A stretch of 64,000 nt of DNA from Cavia porcellus. Lineage: Eukaryota; Chordata; Mammalia; Rodentia; Caviidae. Position numbers and translations under genes: made by a program. This document shows positions 1 through 10,100 of the stretch, one piece after another (positions within the stretch are counted from its first letter, which is position 1; each line of letters begins with the position of its first letter). The stretch is taken from positions 29,942,001-30,006,000 of the forward strand of contig NW_026947496.1 of NCBI RefSeq assembly GCF_034190915.1, read 5' to 3'. The notes beneath the pieces are model-generated. The model was given only the letters and a program-made list of their open reading frames with translations, ran no database searches and was not told where the DNA came from.

Positions 1-230
1 ATTGAAATTTTATTTAAACTTAAGAGAAAGGAATTCCTTTAATCTGTGACAATGTGAATTAAGCAAGAGATCATCAACTGAAATATGCCATCCCTAAACA
101 AATTAATGTTTGACCGGATTTGTATTTAAAATTTGTATGTAAAATTGTCAACCTCACAGAAGCAGAGATTATAGTGATGGTTACTAGGTAGGAGGATACA
201 GAAATTGAGAGATATCAAAAAGAAAGCACA

Positions 231-301
231 GGGCTGGAGATATAGCTTAGTGGTACAGCGCCTGCCTTGCAAGCATGAAGTCATGAGTTCAATTATTGGA
301 A
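231..301 (+). repeat. ID-type SINE (tRNA-derived)
   Basis: Starts GGGCTGGAGATATAGCTTAG (A box) and contains a decayed GAGTTCAAT B box followed by an A-rich end. It has diverged from the ID copies elsewhere in the window, so it is an older insertion. Confidence 0.75.
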
Positions 302-799
302 AAACAAACTAAAACATAATGTTTCCCTTGCACAGTACAAAATATCACTGCAGTTCATCACAGTGATGATAGTGATTGATATAGTGAGCCACAGAGCGCT
401 GGAATTTGCTAAATTGTTTGCAGTATTTTCTCCATATACCTGTAATCATTTCACAATGTAAACATAGGAACAAATTGCATTGTATATCTTCAATCTTTAT
501 TATTTAATATTTTTTACTTAATTAAATACAAAATTATCATATCAGGGAAATTTTACATACCTCTAATTCTCTGATATGTCAGTAGATGCTCACTTATATT
601 TAATTTTTACAAAGGTAATTTAGTTTGTACTGTATTTATTTCTGAAAGGATTTAGTGTTTTAATGATGTTTACACTTGACCCATTGGGAATGTGAAATAA
701 TTTCTTTATGGATATAAATTGGGAAACAACTGACATTGTCACAACTTCAGTTTATCCCACTCATGACAGAAAAGTGTTACACATATGTTCAGAAAATTT

Positions 800-1296
800 C
801 TACATTTTAAAGGTACTTAAGGTTATCTGATTTATTGCACTTAACATTATATTTCCAAAGTGTATCCATTTCCTATAAATGTATTGAATTTATCCTTTTT
901 ATAGAAAAGTATTCCATTATGTATAGATAGAATTTTTTTATCCATTCATCTGTTGATGGACATATAAAAGGGAAAGGAAATAGGTCTTTGGCATATGGGA
1001 ACTGGACCAAGAGACAAAGGGTCAGAGAAAGGGAAGAGAATGTGAAAACATTCACAACATGCCATGTACGTGTTCCAACTACTCACAATGAATGTAATTT
1101 TTATATGTAACAAACATGAACCAAAGAATGATGATGATGATGAAAATGGGGAACTAGATGCAGAGGGAGGGTGGTAGGTATAGAGGGAAAGGACAATAAA
1201 AAGAATCGAGGTTTGTCATGTCCATATGCACACTCCTGAGGATGAATATTAACATCATGCACTACAAACATGTATTAATAAATTAATAAAAACACT
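800..1296 (+). mobile_element. L1 3' end with inverted 5' part (probable twin-priming product)
   Basis: Bases about 800-965 read as antisense L1 ORF2 terminus: an AGTATTCCATTATGTATA segment followed by TCCATTCATCTGTTGATGGA, which recur in the L1 at about 35,520-35,580. From about 966 the sequence reads as a sense, purine-rich L1-type 3' UTR ending in an A-rich tail near 1296. Opposite orientation of the two parts is the classical result of twin priming. The match is from memory of L1 consensus, so the exact boundaries are approximate. Confidence 0.5.
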
Positions 1297-1340
1297 TAGA
1301 TGCTTTTGTTAAGAGATATTTTCTGCTTCCTACTAATTTT

Positions 1341-1469
1341 TCAGCAGGTGTGTTAAAAGTATGTAATTATGCCTATGGGTCCCTGGAATTCAGTGTGCAT
1401 GCTTTTTTTCAGCAGATGTGTTAAAAGTATGTAATTATGCCTATGGGTCCCTGGAATTCAGTGTGCATG
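1341..1469. repeat. 68-bp direct tandem duplication
   Basis: TCAGCAGGTGTGTTAAAAGT at 1341 recurs as TCAGCAGATGTGTTAAAAGT at 1409, and the two copies stay nearly identical through GTGTGCATG at 1401 and 1469. The low divergence implies a recent local duplication. It lies in non-coding DNA. Confidence 0.9.
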
Positions 1470-4400
1470 TTTCTTTAGGTTTGAATTCCATGTAATTCCA
1501 TATAAAGATCTATGTTTGTCATTGTCACCAACTGAATGTATTTACTGACTGAGTTAAGCATAAATCCATTTTACAAATTTCTATTGGTTACTCATAGCAA
1601 TGATTCTGTGAGGGAGAGGATGTAGATATTCACATACACTGGGACGTGTACATCTCTCAGACTGAGTGAGCAAATGGGTATCTATTTTTGTTGCTTTCTT
1701 GCTACTAGCATGACTACCAGTGTACCATAACACTCACCAAAAAGTGTTTGTAGAAACTGTTTTAATGCATTGTTCCCAACCTAACCAAAATAACACAAAA
1801 TTGTTCAGTTTATGAAATAATTATTTTCTGGTGAATGGTAGAACACACAACCCCAAAGCACTGGCAGCTCAAATATCTAATGAAATATTGTTCATAGATC
1901 ATGAGACTTTTCAGATGGCAATGGATTACAAGGTGTCTTTGACCTCATTTTAAAGTGCATATATGTCATTATTGAGGTTCTCAACTCATAACACTAAAAA
2001 TTCCCAAAGACATCACCTTATCACACCATCACCTTGGGAATTAGATTCCAAAACATGTATCCTGGGGTTCCTGGGCATTCAGACCACAGAAACCATTATA
2101 TGAGTTTATTTGTATATTGAACAGTGTTGTGGATTGCATGAGTCTATGTGTCCACAACAATTTGTATGCTCATATACCATACAAACTTAACAGTTCTTGG
2201 AGGATGAAAACTTAATCAAGACTGTACTTTTAGATTTCAGAGAAAATAATGCAAATATAGATATTATGAACTGAATCAAGCCTCTAACTGAAAGCCCTCT
2301 AAGCTCCTGGCTCAGTAAGGATTGTGGAGTGAATGAATGTTTGGTGCTGTAGAAAAGGTGACAAGTGGAGAATACAGGAAAGGGAAATGGCTTCATTGAA
2401 AAACTAAAATGATGTGCATGTTACATGGCCATATACAAATGTCTTAATATCTTCATATAATGAAGGTTTCATGAAACGCAAATTGACAAATAGCAAAAGT
2501 GTCACTCTCCAGAGTATTTTGCTTCTGAATGCTCCCTGCCCATCCAGAGCAGTTGTCTGTCTGTCTCTCTTTTCTCTTCCCCCCACCTTCAAATAAACCG
2601 TCTTCTTTCATATTTTAAAGGAGGGGCAGGAGGTGCACTTCCAAATGCACTAAATTCATGTTGTCTCCAAATTCATGTTGATATCCACAATTAAGACTGT
2701 GACACCTAGACAGGAAAAAAGTCACAAAATTCTTTCCAATCAATATTCGTGTCAAGGTGGTGGAAATGACTTGCTTTTTGGAGACGTGGCCTGGCAGAGT
2801 GTATCTCTTTCCCCGTGTTCCCCTTGCTTTCTGCTTCCTGCCGGTTATGAGATTGGCAGCTTTTTTCCAGAGCAGGCCCTTCCACATGGGTCACGGTCTG
2901 AAACCCCTACAAATCGTTAGTCAAAATAAACCCTTCCTTAGTTGTGGGTTTGGGTATTATGTCTCATCAATGAGAAAGGATCTAAGACAGTTTTTCTTAG
3001 TGGAATAAGCACTGTGGTAGTGCCTGAGCATGTAGGGTAAGCACCTTGGTAGTAGCTGAGCACGTGGATCAAAAGCCTTTGGACCTGGTTTGCAGGAGGA
3101 GTTTGGAAAGGTTTGGAGATGCAGACTAGAGAAGCCCTAGTGCTGTAATCTGAGCTTGAATGGAGCTTCTGGTCAAAGCATAGAAGATTAAAATGCTGAC
3201 AGCAAATACCAAGCTCCAGAACTTTCAGTTGGGAATAGGAACTGCATTGGAAGTTGATTTTAAGTTATGAGTGTTACATTTTAGTATAAAATTTGTGTAC
3301 ATTTTGCTCATATTCTCAGACTTTGTTGGATACTGAGGTTAAGAGTGCTGAACTAAATTAATCTGATGGAGGAAAGTTCACAGCTGTGCAATGTCCAAGC
3401 TGTTCTATGACGGTTGTTGAGAGCCTTTAGCCAGTTCTACACTGACAATCAAAAGGAAATTGCATGCCCGAATAATTTTTAAAGTTTTCACTTTCCCTAG
3501 AAAGGAAATTCTTGAAAATTTAGGTGTTATAAACATTTGGCAGATAAGAACTTGGGTGCTGAAAATATTCATGTCAATAAGAAGCCACAGCCAGGCATAG
3601 CAGTGCATGCCTGTAATCCTAGCATTTCAGAAGACTGAAGCAACAAAAGGCTTGCCACAAGCACGAGGCCAGCCTGGACTCAGTGAGTTCAAGACCAGCC
3701 TGAACTACATAGCAACTACATACACTGCCTCAAAACAAAACAAGCAAAAAAGCAAGCCATGTTCCCACCTCATAAGAGCTTACCCTCAGTGCTGGACATG
3801 GAGCCATAGGCTTTAGTGTTTCCTGTGAGTCTTACTTTGTTTCAATCCTTGGATTATTCTCTTTTTTTTAGTGGGAATACTTGTGCTATGCCATTGAATA
3901 TCAACAGTGTGTAACTTTGTTTTTTAGCTTTATAGGGGCTAACATTTGAGAGTTTACTTTGAGTTTCAGAGGGGACTTGGTTGTGGTATTTTCAGCAGTG
4001 TTGCTCCTGGTAAGCCTTTAGAAACTCAAGAGATAAACTAAATTCATTTTGCTGAAAGAGATTTACAGGAGTCCTTTGGGAGCTAATACCTCATGATCTC
4101 ACAGGCAGAGTTTATAAGAGGTGAGTGAATTATTGCAGCACCTCAGCTGGCTTGGTTTTGTGAGGTCGGCGCTGGTTGGAAGATACAGGTCACCTGATTG
4201 TGCGTGAGTTTGCACAGTAGTCTGTGCCCATCTCTAATCACATGCACTTTTATTTTTGCCTTTACCCTTTTTCTCTTTATTCAGTCCAAATTCAATCTGC
4301 AGAGCTTGTTTCTCCTATACCTTTACCCCAAACTTTACAAATAAACTTTTATAGTGCTAAAAAATAATAATAATAATAAATAATTCAGGTCAATGGCAGT

Positions 4401-5271
4401 GTGACTACCATTCCTTTCTTTCCCTGTACACTTTCCTGACCCCCATGGGTTGAGCAGTTTTCCAAATCAGCAGGATTTGCATCATGCCATTTCTGTCTTA
4501 GAGCTGATTTTAGACTAAAACAACTACAAATTATGAATCAAATTAAACTCTTATTTCAGCTGTGTCCAGTACTGTATCTCAGCAACAAGAAAGTGACTAA
4601 GACAATCAGTGCTTGTTTCTTCACATATTACATTTGTTTGTTAGTTTATGTGTTTTACAACAGGATCTCACTATGCAGTTCTGGCCTTGAACTCACTATG
4701 TAGGCCAGGTCAGCCTTGAACTCACAATGATTCTCCTATTTCTGCCTTCTGAGTGCTGGAATTATGGGCATGTACCACCATACCCCGGCCTTCATTTCTT
4801 TTGATGTGTGTTTTATTTCTTATATTTCCTTTTAATATTTAGGACAGGGGAGCATGCATTGAACACATGGCCCTATACTTGCCAGGCACCTTTTGATATT
4901 TAGAATGTTATCTCTAATTGAAATTACCTAACTATTCATGCATACTTGTCATTATGCCTGCTAAACATTCAGCATACTGTTCTTGTTAGCTTCCTTTAAT
5001 TCTGTGGTCTGACGATTCCAACATTCTTTCTATGTCTAAATCTTGTTTTGGTGCTTTCTTCTCAAATATTTTACATTCAGAAGTTCTTTACTGCTAAGCT
5101 ATGTCCCTAGCCCTGTCTATCAATCTGTTTGTCTATGTATCCAGCTCTCTATCTTATAAGGTCTTTCTATATTGTCCAAGCTGAACTTAAACTTGTGTCC
5201 CTGATGCTCAGCCTCTTTAAATCTTGGAATTACAGACATGTGCCATCATGCTCACTTTAAACAGTTTTTAA

Positions 5272-5404
5272 GGGGCTGGGAATTTAGCTCAAGGGGCTGT
5301 GGATTTAGCTCAGCAGCATAAGCACCTGCCTTGCAAGCAGATGGTTGTGAGTTCGATCCCGGTGCCGATAAAAATGAAAAAGACAAAAAAAAAAAAAAAA
5401 AACA
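5272..5404 (+). repeat. ID SINE with duplicated head
   Basis: GGGGCTGGGAATTTAGCTCA is followed directly by a second start, GGGGCTGTGGATTTAGCTCA, then a full ID body with GAGTTCGATCCC and an oligo(A) tail. It looks like an ID that acquired a partial second 5' end, by slippage or an ID-in-ID insertion. Confidence 0.8.
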
Positions 5405-6257
5405 TTTTTTAAAGTCTTATAACAAATCTCATAAGTTTTACATTGGCTTTTTAACATGATGTAGTTTCAGTATGGAACTAGAGAACTTTCAGCCTTTCAT
5501 GTGAGGATTTAGGATTGTTCTGCTAGGTTTAAAGAAAGTTGATTTTGAAGCACATGCAACTGTCAGGATAAATTTCCTTTGATGTCTTTGCTTTAATCTC
5601 TCATCATTTACAGACTTTCATAATGATACTTAATATCTGAAAATGTAGAAAGAAGTTGCATAGTGTTCTTTCATTATATTGCATGGTTACGAACTTAAAT
5701 CTTATTGACATAGTAGTAATTTGAGAAAACATGCTAGATGAGATGACAACTACAAGTATTTCCAGCAACTCATAATGTTTAGGGAGGAGGATCAGTAAGT
5801 AGTTTAGGTCCAGTCAGTACAACATAAAAGATCTTGCATCAAGATAAAATTAGAATAAAATACAGGACAAAAGAGCAGGAAGAGATCAAACAAGGACCAC
5901 CAAAATGAAAGTACCTCTGGGACCCATCTCAAGACAGCCTAGGAAACCAATCAGTTTGTGAAAAGTTCCAAGTACCACCTGGAGGAAGGGCCCCTAAATC
6001 TCAATCTGGATACAAAGGGGGACAAGGGCTCAGGGAAATCCATCTTTTTTCAGACCCATTGACCTCTCTCCAGGGCAGCTTGTTTCTGTCATCTGTTTTT
6101 TTCCTACTTACAAATACTATAAATCTTCTCTTCTTATACTCGTTTTCAATCCCAGATACCTCCTCACCTCAACAGCAGAGTATCTTGCTTCTGAACAAGA
6201 TGAAAATTAAAAGCCAAGAAACAACTTACAGACTTGTAGATACTGTGCTATTTTCCC

Positions 6258-6328
6258 CCTTTGAATTGTTTCTGTGTAATCTACCCAGTAACTGGTGATG
6301 ATGGGCAGACTGTGGACATCATTGGCTG
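6258..6328 (+). promoter_or_regulatory. BTN2A2: X-Y (MHC class II-type) promoter module of BTN2A2
   Basis: CCCAGTAACTGGTG at 6284-6297 resembles the RFX X1 box, ATGATGG (6298-6304) sits in the X2/CREB position, and ATTGG (6321-6325) is an inverted CCAAT (Y box). The offset from X1 start to ATTGG is 37 bases, the spacing I recall for the HLA-DRA promoter. A CCCTTTGAATTG upstream (6258-6269) could be a weak S/W box, but it is a few bases too far away. RFX, CREB and NF-Y on such a module recruit CIITA, and mouse Btn2a2 has been reported to be co-regulated with MHC class II. That this copy is functional is inferred. Confidence 0.6.
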
Positions 6329-6349
6329 CTGATCTGCAGCCAGCCAGTC

Positions 6350-6574
6350 CTAGGCTGAGAACCACTCTTGGGGAATCTTGGGACTTAATGGAGGAGCCGT
6401 GAACCGGGTCTGAGGCCCAGGATTTGAATCTCTGTACACTGCAACTGATTAGAGGTGAAGGGACATTCTCACACCTCTTTTGAAGTAGTTTCTGGCGCTC
6501 TGTCCGTGGGTGGGTGAGAGAAAACAGCAACAGTCATGAAGTCTTCATGTGATGGTCAGAGAAGAAACTGAGAG
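6350..6574 (+). other. BTN2A2: Probable 5' non-coding exon of BTN2A2
   Basis: The sequence downstream of the X-Y module ends at a consensus donor, GAG|GTAAGA, at 6574/6575. The next good acceptor is CTCCCCTACAG ending at 6991, which leads into the exon carrying the start codon. The 5' boundary (transcription start) cannot be read from sequence, so 6350 is a guess set by the position of the Y box. Confidence 0.4.
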
Positions 6575-7033
6575 GTAAGAAACTGCAGAAGGTTATAAAA
6601 GGAGGGGAAATACCGCAGGGCCAGGCGGGTACTGGGTGTGAAAGAAAAATCGGGCTTTTAGACAAAGGAAGCACCTCATACCTGGTTTCACCTGAGTAGA
6701 GCAACCTGGATCTAGGTAGGAGGGCAGGTGTGCACACTATCGAGTGACAGCTGAGAAACCAGACTCTGGAGAGAGGGTTAAGTGAGGTGGGCAAAGACTT
6801 GCCAACCTGGTGGTGGCCTGTGGCTTTATCTCACCTTTTGATCAGAGCGGGTACCTGAGCCTTAGGCTGAAGGAGTCTGCCCAAGATAGAGTTGACACAC
6901 TCATGATTTTGACAGTGTCATGAGAAATCTTGACTTCGATGCAAACAGAGATGCAGTCTTTGTGGCTGACTTGTACAACTCTCCCCTACAGGCTTGGTTC
7001 CTGCCCACCCTAGTGACTCAATGCTGGATGTTT

Positions 7034-7115
7034 ATGGAGGTCCCCACATCTTTACACTTGAACCAGGCCATCTCCCTGCTCCTCCCACTCCTCAGCCTGC
7101 TTGTGCTGGTTGCAG
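7034..7115 (+). CDS. BTN2A2: BTN2A2 exon: signal peptide
   Basis: Encodes [11 protein letters not shown] followed by the hydrophobic core [16 protein letters not shown]. The donor is GCAG|GTAGGG, and the last base joins the IgV exon to give A-Q-F at the mature N terminus. The exon itself probably begins at 6992, giving 42 nt of 5' UTR. Confidence 0.88.
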
Positions 7116-10100
7116 GTAGGGCTGTGAGCCATTTGTTTGGTTCCCACCTAGGAAAGTAACATCAGCTTGCATTCTGCAAAGAGGAAGACCCACAGACCCT
7201 AGCCTCTGTGGCAGCTGATTCATTCTGAATGTACTTGCTGAGTTTATACCAGCTCTGTGCAATAGAAATGCACAAGGGCTGCATGGAAAGCTGCACATAC
7301 CCTTGCAAATTTTCAACATTTAAAAATGTTTTTTAGAAACTAGATGAAGGGCTGGGGATTTAGCTCAGTGGCTTAAGCACCTGTCTGGTGAGCATGAGGT
7401 CATGAATTCAATCCTGGGTACCAAAAAAAGCAAAAACTAGACATAAGAAAGTTTAGTAATATATTTTGTTTCACTTTAAATGCTTACTTAATGCAAAATA
7501 GTGCAAATGAAATATTTAACATCTAAATCTTCAAAACCCTGTATTTTATATTTACAATTCATTTTATTTGAAACTAGCTGGTGGATACTGGATGAGACAG
7601 TTTAAGTCTATCTTCCACGCAGGCACCATGCTAGATCAAGGAATGAAGGAGAAGCTGTGAGAGCACAGAGTGTGCTGAGCTTCTGTCCATAGAGCATTAG
7701 CATCCTCCACAGGAAAGGTTTCCAGAATGTTGCCTACAGCTAGGTTCCTGGTCCCCACATCCTCAGTCCAGGAAGTGTCTGCTGCTTGGGAAGAATTTGT
7801 CTGTCCCTGGAGTGCCCACTCACTGCCATTTTAGATGTCTCATGTTTGAAGTCCCTGTTTGATTCTCCTTTTGTTGAATAGCTCAGTTCACTGTCATGGG
7901 GCCAGCTAGTCCAATCTTGGCCATGCTGGGAGAAAACGTCACATTAACCTGTCATCTGTCACCTGAGAAAAATGCTGAAGACATGGAGGTGCGGTGGTTT
8001 CGATCTCAGTTCTCCCCTGCAGTACTTGTGTATAAGGGCAGGAGAGAGAGGACAGAGGAGCAGATGGAGGAGTACCAAGGAAGAATCACCTTTGTGAGCA
8101 AAGACATCAGCCAGGGCAGGGTGGCACTGGTTATCCACAATGTCACAGCACGTGAAAATGGCAAGTACTGCTGTTACTTCCAGGAGGGCAGATCCTACGA
8201 CAAGGCCATCATGCATGTCAGAGTGGCAGGTAAGTCACTTCGTTTTGCTCCACTGCCTCTTCCCAGTGTGACTTTTGGGGAAAGTTTATATCCTAACCTT
8301 ACGCAATTGTAAACCAGCCAACTTTTGTTGCAATCCTTCTATACAAGGAAGGTAGCTTCCTCTTGCCCAGGGGCTCTATAAGGGGTTTGCTCTGCTAAAC
8401 TAAGGCATTGCTTCTTGAGAGGCACACAGAACTTAGCTATGGCTTTCAGCAGGAGGAACAGTAATTCTGAAGATAATTTCTGGATCTGCTTTATTAGTGA
8501 AACCAGGCACTTTTGAGAGTGAGAGAAGCCACATCAGTAGCTTCACTGGAATACCTAGAGGAATAAAGGACTGCCCAGAGGACTAAAATATACAGATGTC
8601 TCATTTATCAATAAATATTAATCTGACATTGTTTTCCTTTTCTGCAAATACTGATTGTCATGACAATGACAATGACAGATAACTAGATCATTTCATTAAG
8701 CCATGACAAGTAGAGAAAACTTGTGTATTAAGCTCAGTGTTTCAACAGAGAAACTAAATGAGAGTTCTGCTAGGAGCAGTTTGGCAAGCTTCAGAATAGA
8801 AGTGGCAATGAAAGTGGGATTTCTAGGAATGTAGTAATAATATCTTTAAGAAAGAACTTCACTCCCCGGGATAAGTATAGGAGTATTGTGCTTTAAAAGA
8901 AACGTTTGAAGACTGTAAAAAACTGAACTTCTGGGGACATTCAAGCCATGAGAGCAGTGGGGAATGAGGTTTGGGGAGAGTGTGACTTTCCCCTGGGCCT
9001 TCAGTCACTGACTGGTAGGAGACCTCATCTTCCTCACTCATGAAGGAGTCTTGCTGCTCATGAACCCAGACTATTATGGAGGGAAGGTTTACTGATCCTT
9101 GCATTCTGCCCCTGTGATGATGGTTTCTGGGTACTAGGAACTCTCTTCTTTCCCTGTGATCATCTTTGCTGGGCCTGCCCTGCTCTAAATCAGATTTCTG
9201 AGGGATTTTACTTATTTTTTCCACTTTATTTTTTCTTTGGTAGGTTCATTGGCTGCTGTCTCATGCTTATTGAACCCCACAGAATGTTCTATGGCACTTT
9301 TTTTTCCAATTTGCCAAGTAGTTTTATGTCTTCTTTACTTCAAGTTTCCTGCATAAGTGTTCGAATGTACAGCTAATTCCTCTCACCTTGGAAAATATTA
9401 AATGGAGCAGGAAGCACGGTATTTAAATGAGTGTTTTCCTTTTCTGCATTTAATACAATTTGTTGGGTATACTTCACAAAGGAACCAACTCCCTAAAGGT
9501 CTAGATGATTGCTGGACATGAGGCTCGCAGATAAAAATCACCCAGGACCACGCACCTGCATTTCTTTACACACCCAGAATTCTCTTTTGGGGTTGTTATT
9601 GTTTATTTTATTGCAATAAGAAATGTATAATATTAAATTTACCATGTTAACCTTTTTTTTTTCTTCTCAATCCTGGATTTTGAAGCCATAGCCTTGTACA
9701 CACTAAGCAAGTCCTCTAGCACTGAGTTACATCTCTGCCTCCCCTTTTTAAGACAGGGTCTCACCAAGATACCCAGACTGTCCATGAACTGATGATATTC
9801 ATGCCCCAGGCTCCTTATAGTATTCATTTTAATCGAAGATTCTTTTAATGATATGATATAGTTAAGAGGTGTCTGAATTCATAGAACTTTTCTGATGACA
9901 TAGATTGAGAAGATGAGATTGGTATTTTGAGTATCTCAGGCATATTCAGATCTTTCCAACAGGGGACTATTGTATTATGTAGGAGGAATGATACAAAAAT
10001 CGCTTAATGGACTAAGCACCTCATGGATAAACATCTTTCAAATGGGCTAATGGTGGGGTCTGCATGATTTCTTTCCCTTCACTCCTAACAGCACCCCTAT

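Larger units (their letters stand above)
1..6250. other. Intergenic region upstream of BTN2A2
   Basis: No coding exon recognised; the open frames here are short and lack family similarity. Contents seen: an ID SINE (231-301), an inverted L1 fragment (about 800-1296), a 68-bp tandem duplication (1341-1469), a possible old antisense MaLR LTR piece (about 1925-2100), a B1-like SINE on + (3589-3740), B1-like SINEs on - (4655-4790 and about 5130-5260), and a compound ID at 5272-5404. The remaining stretches, including 2100-3580 and 5405-6250, are AT-rich with nothing I can identify. Confidence 0.7.

Noticed and set aside
7028..7033. Alternative start codon two codons upstream for BTN2A2
   Set aside because: In frame and possible, but alignment to the family signal peptide (M-E-P/V) favours the ATG at 7034.
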